Assembly (NCBI GenBank): GCA_030696455.1 | Contig: JAUYSH010000006.1 | Location: 1 to 54,699 of the forward strand | DNA: 54,699 nt | From: Elusimicrobiota bacterium | GTDB taxonomy: Bacteria; Elusimicrobiota; Elusimicrobia; UBA1565; UBA9628 | Direction of reading: 5' to 3' | Shown here: piece after piece, positions 48,252-54,699 of the stretch | Layout: each line of letters opens with the position of its first letter | Position numbering within the stretch: the stretch's first letter is position 1 | The notes under the pieces: model-generated | What the model saw: only the letters and a program-made list of their open reading frames with translations | The model's database searches: none | What the model was told of the DNA's origin: nothing | Made by a program: the position numbers and the translations under genes

Positions 48252-48806
48252 ATGAACGATCAGGAAGAGGCATACAGGACGAAAGTCGCGCTCTACCGCT
48301 GCACCTGCCGGCATTGCGACGCGGCCGAGGAAGACCTGCGCAAGCTCTGCGCGCGGTACGGCGCCGTCCTTGAGGTGCAGCGCGTGGATCGCGACGAGCG
48401 CCTGCGCGGCTTCGCCGGCTGGAGCACGCCGATCGTCGCGATCGACGGCGTCGGCGTCACGCAGTTCAAGGTCGACGTCAAGGCGTGGGAGGAGGCGCTG
48501 CGCGCCCGCGCGCAGTCCCGGCCGAGCGCGCTGCTCGGCAGCGTCGTGGACATGTGCTGCTGGTTCAAGCTCGGCGCCAGGCCGGAGGGGCACGAGGCGT
48601 GCGCCCGCGAGTGCTTCGCGGCCGGAGGGCCCGTGGGCATCGCGACTTCCGACGGGCGCGTCTTCCTCGCCCTTCCCGACAAGCGCGACCCTTCCGCTTT
48701 CCAGAGCCTCAAGGAGCGGCCGGGAGAGAAGGTCCTCGTGGAAGGGGAGGTCCGCATGCGCGACGGCCTGTCCGGCATCGTGGTCTCTCGCGCGGAGTTC
48801 TCATGA
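48252..48806 (+). CDS. Thioredoxin-like plus GxVVDMxC-domain protein
   Basis: 184 aa, no signal peptide. Residues 10-80 look like a glutaredoxin/thioredoxin-type domain (ALYRCTCRHCDAAEEDLRKL, C17, C19, C22; GWSTPIVAIDGVGVTQF). Residues 95-184 are a GSVVDMCCWFKLG, HEACARECFAAGGPVGIAT domain (C102, C103, H114, C117, C121), the same as in the exported protein at 33968. A cytosolic metal-thiol protein is suggested. Overlaps the HD-GYP gene by 4 nt. Confidence 0.7.
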   Translation: MNDQEEAYRTKVALYRCTCRHCDAAEEDLRKLCARYGAVLEVQRVDRDERLRGFAGWSTPIVAIDGVGVTQFKVDVKAWEEALRARAQSRPSALLGSVVDMCCWFKLGARPEGHEACARECFAAGGPVGIATSDGRVFLALPDKRDPSAFQSLKERPGEKVLVEGEVRMRDGLSGIVVSRAEFS

Positions 48807-49816
48807 ATCCGCCGGTCGAGACGGCCATGGTCGCGCCGCCCCGGGGACGTCCCGCGTGGACGGCCGCGGCATTCATCCTCGTCTTCGCGCTTCACTGGGC
48901 GACGCCGGCGGGACCCCACGAGTGGCACTGGCTGCATCTCGTCGCGCAGAAGATGTTATTTCTCCCGGTGCTCATGGCCGCGGCCTGGTTCGATCTGCGC
49001 CGGACCTTGATCGTGACCGCCTTGGTGAGCGCGGCTTTCGGGCTCCACATCGCCGTGCAATGGAGCGGCCGGCCGATGGTCCAGGCCGAGCAGCTCGCGG
49101 AGCTCGTCAACTTGTGGATCGCGGGGCCCGCCAGTTGGGCGTTCTTCCGCGCCGAGCGGCTCGCGGCCGAGCGCCTGCGGCGCGCGCACGCGGACACCTT
49201 GCTGACCGTGGTCTCCTCGCTGGAGCTGCGTGAGCCCTACACGGCGGGCCACTCGCGCCGGGTCGCCGCCTACAGCCTGCTCGCCGCCGAAAAGATGGGC
49301 CTGCGCGACCCCGCGTTCCTGCGATTGCTCGAGACGGGGGCGCTGCTCCACGACGCGGGCAAGATCGGGGTCCCCGACGTGGCACTCCTCAAGACCGGGG
49401 CGCTCAACGACGAGGAGTGGGAGGCGATGCGTCGCCATCCGCAGAGCGGAGCGAGCCTGGCGCGCGGGTCCGACGCCCTGGAGGGCGCGGCCCCCATCAT
49501 CGCCGCCCACCATGAACGCTGGGACGGCCGGGGCTACCCCGCGGGGCTCGCGGGTGAGGCCATCTCCCTCGGAGCCCGGATCGTGGCCGCGGCCGACGTC
49601 TACGACGCTTTGACCACGTCGCGGCCCTATAAGCGCGCCTTCTCGCACGACGAGGCGACCGCTATCCTCCGCGAACAGTCCGGAGCCGCCCTCGACCCAC
49701 GCGTCGTCGAGGCTTTCGTCGCCGTCCCGTTTCGCGCGTTGGCGGAGACCGCCGCGCGGCATGGCGTCACCCTGCGGGTGGACGAAGGGATCAGGGAGAA
49801 CATTTTGGGAAAATAG
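48803..49816 (+). CDS. Membrane HD-GYP phosphodiesterase
   Basis: 337 aa from ATG 48803. Three or four membrane helices in residues 15-110, a short coiled linker, and a C-terminal HD-GYP domain with GHSRRVAAYSLLAAEKMGL, HDAGKIGVPD and HHERWDGRGYP. The metal ligands and GYP motif are kept, so it should hydrolyse cyclic-di-GMP. Its place at the end of the copper block may connect metal stress with a second-messenger response. Confidence 0.9.
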   Translation: MNPPVETAMVAPPRGRPAWTAAAFILVFALHWATPAGPHEWHWLHLVAQKMLFLPVLMAAAWFDLRRTLIVTALVSAAFGLHIAVQWSGRPMVQAEQLAELVNLWIAGPASWAFFRAERLAAERLRRAHADTLLTVVSSLELREPYTAGHSRRVAAYSLLAAEKMGLRDPAFLRLLETGALLHDAGKIGVPDVALLKTGALNDEEWEAMRRHPQSGASLARGSDALEGAAPIIAAHHERWDGRGYPAGLAGEAISLGARIVAAADVYDALTTSRPYKRAFSHDEATAILREQSGAALDPRVVEAFVAVPFRALAETAARHGVTLRVDEGIRENILGK

Positions 49817-49839
49817 CCGGCGACTAGAGGAGGATTTCG

Positions 49840-50910
49840 ATGAGGAAGAGTCCTGCTGTGCGAAGTGAGAACGTCGTGACGCGACAGCATTCGGCGTTCA
49901 AACGCTTGATCGGGTGGACGGCGCTGCTGCTCGGAGGATGGCTCATTATGGCCCCCAGCGCCGTCGCCCAAAGCCTGGAGTCCCTCAAGGACGACTCGCC
50001 CTGGTTGTCGGCCGAGGGGCCATTTCCATCCTCCTTCGACTTCCGGCCTTCCGGTTCCGCTCTCCCCGGTGAGCCCGCGAAGTTCAGCACTGGAAGCCTG
50101 ACCGTCTATTTCGTGGACGTGGGACAGGGTGACGCGCAATACATCGAGCTTCCCGGCGGCAGGAACGCCCTGATAGACGGAGGCCCGCCCAACGGCAAGC
50201 TGGCCGAGTTCCTGGCCCGGCGCGGCGTCACGAAGATCGATCATCTGGTCATGACCCATCCGCATCTGGATCATTTCGGCGGGCTGCCCTCGGTCTTCGA
50301 CAGCCTCCAAGTCGGGAATTTCTACGACACGATGATGGACAATGCCGGCACCGCGGACGACCTGGTCCGGGCCAAAGCCGCGGCCGAGCCGGGCATTGCC
50401 ATCTCCTACCCCCGGCCAGGCGACTCCCTCGACTGGGGCCAAGACGTCAAGGTCAAGGTCTTCAGCAGCTGCCCCGATAAGCAATCCGCCGAAAGGGCCA
50501 GGGACGTCAACGCCTGCTCCATAGTGCTGAAGCTGACCCATGCGAACGCCTCCATCCTGTTCACGGGGGACGCCGGAGAGAGCGTGGAGGGGAGGCTGGT
50601 GGCCGAGTACGGCGACGAGCTCTCCGCGGACGTCCTGAAGGTCGGCCACCACGGCAGCGCCACGTCCTCGACTTCGGCGCTGCTCGAGAAGGTGCGTCCC
50701 CGCTTGGCCTACATCGAGGTGGGCGCCGGCAACTCCTACGGGCATCCGCGCCAGACGACCCTGGACCGGCTCCTGGCCGCCGGAGCCGAAATCCACCGCA
50801 CGGACCTGGAAGGGACCTTCACTCTTACGGACCACCGGCCCGCTCCTTACACGGAAACGGGCGCATCCGCTGAAAAAGTCGCCGTCGGAGCAGGAGAGAC
50901 GGCAAGATGA
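49840..50910 (+). CDS. Secreted ComEC/Rec2-like metallo-beta-lactamase-fold hydrolase
   Basis: 356 aa, ATG 49840 with AGAGGAGG upstream. Signal or anchor at residues 24-44, then an MBL fold as found in the C-terminal part of ComEC: LTVYFVDVGQGDAQYIELPGG, THPHLDH (H140, H142, D144, H145), FTGDAG and VGHHGSATSS. No competence membrane channel is attached. Such standalone secreted proteins may be nucleases or phosphodiesterases. Activity unknown. Stop overlaps the 12-codon mini-gene. Confidence 0.85.
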   Translation: MRKSPAVRSENVVTRQHSAFKRLIGWTALLLGGWLIMAPSAVAQSLESLKDDSPWLSAEGPFPSSFDFRPSGSALPGEPAKFSTGSLTVYFVDVGQGDAQYIELPGGRNALIDGGPPNGKLAEFLARRGVTKIDHLVMTHPHLDHFGGLPSVFDSLQVGNFYDTMMDNAGTADDLVRAKAAAEPGIAISYPRPGDSLDWGQDVKVKVFSSCPDKQSAERARDVNACSIVLKLTHANASILFTGDAGESVEGRLVAEYGDELSADVLKVGHHGSATSSTSALLEKVRPRLAYIEVGAGNSYGHPRQTTLDRLLAAGAEIHRTDLEGTFTLTDHRPAPYTETGASAEKVAVGAGETAR

Positions 50911-50945
50911 GAAGAAAATCCAAGGCCGGCCGACGGCTCGCATGA
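50907..50945 (+). CDS. 12-residue mini-ORF linking two genes
   Basis: ATG 50907 lies in the ATGA overlap with the hydrolase stop, and its own TGA (50943-50945) overlaps the next ATG at 50942. The peptide MRRKSKAGRRLA is highly basic. AGGAGAG at 50891-50897 serves this start, whereas the methyltransferase has no clear site of its own. It probably carries ribosomes from one gene to the next. Confidence 0.5.
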   Translation: MRRKSKAGRRLA

Positions 50946-51601
50946 GCGCCGTCGAGCCGGGCACCCCCGCGCTGAGATATCGGATCCTCACGCCTCTTTA
51001 CGACCTCGCCATCGGGCTTCTGCTGCCGGAGCGGGAGATGCGCGGGGCCTTGGCGGAGAGGATCGCGCCGCGCCCCGGCATGCGCGTCCTGGACCTTGGG
51101 TGCGGGACCGGGACGTTCGCGATCATGCTGGCCCGGGCGAACCCGGCAATCGAAGTCATCGGGATAGATCCCGACCCGGACATCGTGCGCATGGCCGAGA
51201 GGAGGGCGGCGGGGTTAGACGCCGGGCTTGTATTGAAGCTCGCCGGCGCGCAGGCGCTGCCGTTCGATCGGGGCGCGTTCGACGTCGTCGCCAGCACCTT
51301 GGTCTTCCACCACTTGCCCCCGTCGGTCAAGTGGGCGGCGCTGCGCGAGGCCCTGCGCGTCCTGCGTCCCGGCGGACGCCTGCTGATCCTGGACTTCGGG
51401 CGTCCCGAGGGAGCGGTTCAGGCCGTTCTAGGACACGCCGCTGGATTTCTCGACGGCTGGGGCACGACGGCCGAGAACATCGCGGGCAAGATCCCTGAGC
51501 TCATGCGGCAAGCTGGCTTCTTCGAGGTTCGCCAGACCTACGTCCGGGGCACCTTGTTCGGGACTTTGCGTCTTTACGAAGGGAAAAAGGAGACCTCATG
51601 A
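50942..51601 (+). CDS. Class I SAM methyltransferase (UbiE-like)
   Basis: 219 aa. Motif I MRVLDLGCGTGTFAIMLARA, acidic IGIDPDPDIV, motif III FDVVASTLVFHHL and RVLRPGGRLLILDFG, as in UbiE/arsenite-type methyltransferases. It lacks the conserved Cys set of ArsM, so arsenic methylation is unlikely. Translation seems to depend on the mini-ORF upstream; its own stop overlaps the next start. Confidence 0.88.
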   Translation: MSAVEPGTPALRYRILTPLYDLAIGLLLPEREMRGALAERIAPRPGMRVLDLGCGTGTFAIMLARANPAIEVIGIDPDPDIVRMAERRAAGLDAGLVLKLAGAQALPFDRGAFDVVASTLVFHHLPPSVKWAALREALRVLRPGGRLLILDFGRPEGAVQAVLGHAAGFLDGWGTTAENIAGKIPELMRQAGFFEVRQTYVRGTLFGTLRLYEGKKETS

Positions 51602-52437
51602 ACAAAACACGGCTGGGAGCACGACTTCTGGCGCTTTTCCTTGCCGCCCAAGGAGCGTCCGCATGGGCGGAGGAGGCTCACCATCAAGGCGGCGTGGCCA
51701 CGGCCCGCAGCGGCCAACTGCTGGGCGAACCGTGGAAGGACGAGGCCGCCGGTTGGCGCTGGCGGAGCTTCGCCTCCTACCTGGAGTCGCGCTCCAGCTT
51801 CGACGCGGACGGACACCGCCGGGCGCTGCCGAACAACGGCCGGTTCACGAGCTGGAGCCTGAACTTCTTCGGCGAACGCTCCTTGGGCCCCCGCTGGTCG
51901 GCCTCGGCCTTCCTCCCCGTGCAGGCTTCCCGTCTCAAAGACGACCTGGGGCACAGCGGCTGGTACAGTCTGGGCGACGTTTACGGCTGGGCACGCTATC
52001 GGCTGGACGAGTTCAAGGGCATGCGGCCCGCTCTCGCGGCTGGCATCAAGGCGCCGGGAACCTACCGGACGGTGAGTGGGGTCGGCGACGGCCAGGTCGA
52101 TCTCGAGCTTCAAGGCTTCCTGGCGAAGACCTTCGCCGAGCGGCACTATGTCGCCCTAAACTCCGGCGTTCGATTCCGGACAGGATCTCCGTCCAATGAG
52201 ATCCCATACGGCCTGCAAGCCGGCTGGGCTCCCTCCGAACGGCTTCTCCTCGTGCCGTCGCTCAACGGGGTGCGCGGCGTCGGAGGCGGCGTGCAAAAGG
52301 ACTTCATGGGCGCCGGCTTGTCCGGCTTCTGGACCCTCTCCGGTCCCTGGCGGCTTTTCGGCTCCTATCAAAAGATCGTCATGGGGAAGAACACGGCCGC
52401 GGCCGATATCGGCTCGGTGGGAGTATCCTACAGATGA
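51598..52437 (+). CDS. Outer-membrane beta-barrel protein
   Basis: 279 aa, start overlapping the previous stop, with AAGGAGACC upstream. Signal peptide ending SAWAEEAHHQGG, then alternating amphipathic strands rich in aromatic residues and Gly (WSLNFFGERSLGPRWSASAFLPVQASRL ... GSVGVSYR) ending in a basic-aromatic strand. It fits a 10- to 12-strand barrel, similar to transporter-like proteins found beside metal or thioredoxin genes. Substrate unknown. Confidence 0.75.
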   Translation: MNKTRLGARLLALFLAAQGASAWAEEAHHQGGVATARSGQLLGEPWKDEAAGWRWRSFASYLESRSSFDADGHRRALPNNGRFTSWSLNFFGERSLGPRWSASAFLPVQASRLKDDLGHSGWYSLGDVYGWARYRLDEFKGMRPALAAGIKAPGTYRTVSGVGDGQVDLELQGFLAKTFAERHYVALNSGVRFRTGSPSNEIPYGLQAGWAPSERLLLVPSLNGVRGVGGGVQKDFMGAGLSGFWTLSGPWRLFGSYQKIVMGKNTAAADIGSVGVSYR

Positions 52438-52483
52438 GCCGGAGAGACGCATCGACGAGACGATTAGGGGGAGATTTGGAAAC

Positions 52484-52597
52484 ATGAAAACTAAATACCT
52501 CGCATGGGTTTCCGCGCGAGCACTGCTCTTCACCGCGGGCAGGGGCCTCCGGACCGTCTTCATTGCCCGAAACTCCGCCATGGCGGAGGGAACATGA
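52484..52597 (+). CDS. 37-residue leader or remnant peptide
   Basis: ATG 52484 has a good site (AGGGGGAG, 52467-52474) and the frame ends with TGA overlapping the next ATG at 52594. The peptide (MKTKYLAWVSARALLFTAG...) resembles a damaged signal sequence. It either couples translation of the next gene or is the remains of an exported protein. Confidence 0.45.
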   Translation: MKTKYLAWVSARALLFTAGRGLRTVFIARNSAMAEGT

Positions 52598-53112
52598 ATC
52601 TGACGATGGGAATCTGGAAGCTTCTCTGGCCCGTCCGAGCCTGGTGGCACAAGGGCCTGGAGAAGGGGGACTATTTCCCGGACTTCACGCTCAGCGATCT
52701 GGATGGACGCGGTTACTCTTTGTCGGACAACCCGGCCGGCAAAATGACGGTCGTCTGGCTCACCAATCTCTGCGAGGACTGCCGCTCCAAAGTTCCGCTG
52801 CTGGAGGAGCTGCGCCGGGAGGCCGGCGACCGGTTCCGCATCCTGGCCGTCAGCCTGTTGGGCGACGACGCGGCGTTGCCGCGCCAGGTATCCTCGCTGT
52901 GCGGCTTTCCCTTTCTGATGGACCCGGAGGACATCGTGGCCCACAAGCTGGGGCTGCCTCATCCGCCCCAGACGTGCCCGCTTCACAACCTTTTCATCCT
53001 GGGCAAGGACGGGCGGGTCGTGTTTCGCCATCATCTGTCCGCGCTCGATCCGGCGTCCTTCCGCGCCCTTTGGACGCGTCTGCTTGCCGAGTCCGCGGAT
53101 ACCGAGGTTTAA
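52594..53112 (+). CDS. TlpA/AhpC-type thiol-disulfide protein
   Basis: 172 aa from ATG 52594. Thioredoxin-like fold with TNLCEDCRSKVPLLEELRRE (C60, C63), FPFLMDPEDIVAHKLGL and the cis-Pro segment; a further CPLHNLFILGKDGRV. No clear signal, but the N-terminal aromatic stretch (IWKLLWPVRAWW) may bind the membrane. Related to the methylamine-utilisation and peroxiredoxin-like groups. Redox partner uncertain. Confidence 0.85.
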   Translation: MNLTMGIWKLLWPVRAWWHKGLEKGDYFPDFTLSDLDGRGYSLSDNPAGKMTVVWLTNLCEDCRSKVPLLEELRREAGDRFRILAVSLLGDDAALPRQVSSLCGFPFLMDPEDIVAHKLGLPHPPQTCPLHNLFILGKDGRVVFRHHLSALDPASFRALWTRLLAESADTEV

Positions 53113-53115
53113 GAA

Positions 53116-53958
53116 ATGAAAATGAATTGGATGCTGCATGGGCTGGCTTTCGCGGTTCTTGTGATCAGAGCTTCTGCATCAGCCGCTCCTCCGAGCGGCG
53201 TTCTCAGCGACCCGGACATCATGGAAGAGGTGAAGCCCCGGGGGATTCGTTTTCCCGGATGCGAACTGTTGAGCACGCGCAACGTCATCAATGATCTGTC
53301 GGCCCGCACGCAGATTCTTCGAGGCGAGATCAGCTACCTCCAGCGCGATGCCCAGACGATGTATGAAGAATGGCAGGGCATCACGGGCGCAGGGTATGCT
53401 CCCGCCGCCTCTAACACCTCCCTGGCGTCAGGCCGCCGCTCTTTGCGCAGCGAGAGCGCTTCGGCCTGGCGTCTCTATACCCGCGTGAACCGTCTTGTCG
53501 AGAGCATGAAAACCGCGTTCGTTGAGCTCCAGAAGCATGAAAGCTCCTGGTGGAAGCTGCGCGAAGCCTTGCAGGAAGAAGCCGAAGCTGATGGGAACGT
53601 CCAGAATACCGTGCGGAGCTTCGATGTTCTCAAGGAGGGGCTGAGCAGGAGCGTCGAACGGGTCAAGACCATCGACGCCGAAACTGAGAGGCTCCAGGAA
53701 GAATTCGACTATGTGCAGCCGGAAGTCTACGCGTCTTTGGCGAAGGAGTTCCCAGCGGCCAACGTGGTCCCTTATGAGCCTTGGCATCGCCAATATGAGC
53801 AGCAGCGCATTCCTCGGCCCCGCCTGCGGTACGATTTCGAGGATGTCTACGCGCGCTACATGCGCGAGGCCCATGAAGCTTTGCATACGTCATGGCGCAA
53901 TCCGAAGGCGCGGGCGAAGGGCGGCCCCCGCAAAAAGGACCGTCAAGACGGCAGATAG
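53116..53958 (+). CDS. Exported coiled-coil protein, unknown
   Basis: 280 aa, start 3 nt after the previous stop. Signal peptide ending ASASAAPPSG. Helical heptads run from about residue 55 to 205 (NDLSARTQILRGEISYLQRDAQ, TRVNRLVESMKTAFVELQ, SVERVKTIDAETERLQEEFDYV). The C-terminal tail is aromatic then strongly basic (KARAKGGPRKKDRQDGR). A periplasmic structural role is possible. No family recognised. Confidence 0.7.
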   Translation: MKMNWMLHGLAFAVLVIRASASAAPPSGVLSDPDIMEEVKPRGIRFPGCELLSTRNVINDLSARTQILRGEISYLQRDAQTMYEEWQGITGAGYAPAASNTSLASGRRSLRSESASAWRLYTRVNRLVESMKTAFVELQKHESSWWKLREALQEEAEADGNVQNTVRSFDVLKEGLSRSVERVKTIDAETERLQEEFDYVQPEVYASLAKEFPAANVVPYEPWHRQYEQQRIPRPRLRYDFEDVYARYMREAHEALHTSWRNPKARAKGGPRKKDRQDGR

Positions 53959-53996
53959 AAGGTTCGCGGCGCGCACCAACGTTCACGGAGATCATT

Positions 53997-54423
53997 ATGA
54001 AACTGCGAGTACTGCCCATCGTGCCGCTGTTGTTGGCTTCGGCGTGCTCCTTCGTCACGCCCTACGACGTCGCGCATCCGGACCAAGGCCCGCTCTACCG
54101 CCTGAGCCCCGGGGGGACGCAGGAGACCCTGCCGGACCTGGGAGCGGCGGGCGGACCCTTATGTGGTCCGCCTGGAACTTGATCCCGCCAAGCCGAAGGC
54201 CGGAGACCAGGTTCGGATGGTCTTCGTGCTTGAGGACCTGTCGACCTCCCCGCCCCAGTCCGTGCGCAACGCCAAGATCGCCTGTAAATCCGGCATGCCC
54301 AACGTGCCCGGCCATATCCACAATTTGGGCATCCACACGGAGCATCCCGAGGTCGCTCCTGGCCGCGATGAGCTTCAGCTCGGTCTCAGTCGTCGCCAAC
54401 GCGCTTCGTCTGGGACGCGTTAG
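53997..54423 (+). pseudogene. Frameshifted YtkA/FixH-like lipoprotein
   Basis: The first frame (53997-54182) gives a lipoprotein signal, LPIVPLLLASACSF, and ends too early. A second frame, open through 54163-54423, continues with the family body: YVVRLELDPAKPKAGDQVRM, DLSTSPPQSVRNAKI, MPNVPGHIHNLGIH and EVAPG. It aligns with the intact gene at 36739. The frames must switch near 54130-54160, and the end after EVAPG no longer matches. Either a pseudogene or a sequence error. Confidence 0.75.
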
Positions 54424-54494
54424 GCTTTGATGCGCCGAGCCCCCTGACGAAGTCCGGGTGGGCACTCACTTCTCGATCTCCGGCAGTTAGATAG

Positions 54495-54678
54495 GACTTT
54501 AGTCCTTTCCGAAGGTCCTATTCCCGATGGGACCAACGGCCCTGGAGACTTAAAGCCCGGCACCCTACACTGAGAATGTCCCATTAGCCTGTGTAGCCTG
54601 GGGGATTGGCCCCGGGGTATCCACGATCCCGCCTCAACGGGGTCCCGCCACGGGAAACGACTAACACTCGTTTCCCGT
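54495..54678 (+). ncRNA. Possible structured RNA or 5' leader
   Basis: After the last gene there is a palindrome GGACTTTAGTCC (54495-54506), a second inverted pair GGTCC/GGGACC (about 54513-54533), a TACACT box (54566-54571) and a string of GC stems that ends in the terminator 54650-54684. Transcription from near 54579 would give an RNA of about 100 nt. No coding frame is seen in 54431-54699. Confidence 0.35.
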
Positions 54679-54684
54679 TTTTTA
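54650..54684 (+). terminator. Rho-independent terminator
   Basis: ACGGGAAACGA and TCGTTTCCCGT pair perfectly (11 bp) around CTAACAC, followed by TTTTTA. The clearest intrinsic terminator in the window; it closes the block D transcript or the putative small RNA. Confidence 0.9.
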
Positions 54685-54699
54685 TTGCCCGGCCGAAAG

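Noticed and set aside
50942-51601. ArsM-type arsenite methyltransferase
   Set aside because: The fold fits class I methyltransferases, but the conserved cysteines needed for arsenite binding are absent.
14431-54520. Relation between the hairpin at 14431-14463 and the palindromes near 54490-54533
   Set aside because: They share only short words (TAGTCCT, CCTATT) and the pairing patterns differ; chance is sufficient.
1-54699. CRISPR arrays, tRNA or rRNA genes, transposases, integrases
   Set aside because: No regularly spaced repeats, cloverleaf sequences or recombinase motifs were seen in the frames read; the only mobility signs are the repeats and the mer cassette borders.

Overview
The window is GC-rich DNA of a Gram-negative, two-membrane bacterium: it encodes a TonB-dependent receptor, three TolC-type outer-membrane factors, RND pumps, lipoproteins and many proteins with Sec signals. 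No rRNA, tRNA or informational gene is present, so the lineage cannot be fixed; long Ala/Ser-rich secreted leaders and leaderless promoters would suit an Elusimicrobiota-like or delta-type environmental genome, but this is only an impression.

Layout. (1) 1-2.7 kb looks like the edge of a mobile or accessory element: small membrane protein, RadC/JAB-like protein, ECF sigma factor and a DUF6573 protein, separated by DNA full of hairpins that holds three copies of a structured three-hairpin repeat. (2) 2.7-5.8 kb (minus strand) is a three-gene type III polyketide synthase / methyltransferase / flavoprotein operon of the srsABC phenolic-lipid type. (3) 5.8-11.6 kb (minus) carries a putative nuclease, an FMN-binding-like exported protein and a TonB receptor under a TPP riboswitch. 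A plus-strand mercury cassette (merR, merT-merP fusion, CopZ-like chaperone; no merA) is inserted between them and flanked by a 47-nt direct repeat of the receptor 3' end. (4) 11.6-14.9 kb has a secreted barnase-like RNase with its barstar-like inhibitor, a small exported protein, a subtilase and an orphan gene.

(5) 14.9-54.4 kb is a metal-resistance and redox island built from four blocks, each headed by a short secreted CzcI-like protein followed by a stable hairpin. Block A: outer-membrane factor, CzcA-type pump (no adaptor), PII-like protein, TlpA/DsbB/DsbA thiol proteins, two paralogous exported proteins, Zn/Cd/Pb-type P-ATPase. Block B: HupE-like, membrane-anchor protein, DmeF-type exporter. 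Block C: membrane protein, outer-membrane factor, multicopper oxidase with a metal-binding tail, small periplasmic proteins. Block D: outer-membrane factor, CusB, CusA, then a string of small His/Met/Cys-rich periplasmic proteins, an HD-GYP protein, a ComEC-like hydrolase, a methyltransferase, an outer-membrane protein and a thioredoxin-like protein. Together they would move Zn/Cd/Co/Ni and Cu(/Ag)/Hg out of the cytoplasm and periplasm, oxidise Cu(I), buffer metal in the periplasm and repair thiols.

Three points recur. Many promoters put the start codon 5-8 nt after the -10 box, implying leaderless mRNAs. Several undescribed families appear as local paralogues. The four leader-gene-plus-hairpin modules may be a common regulatory device for the metal operons. 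Functional names rest on motifs read by eye; no database search was possible.
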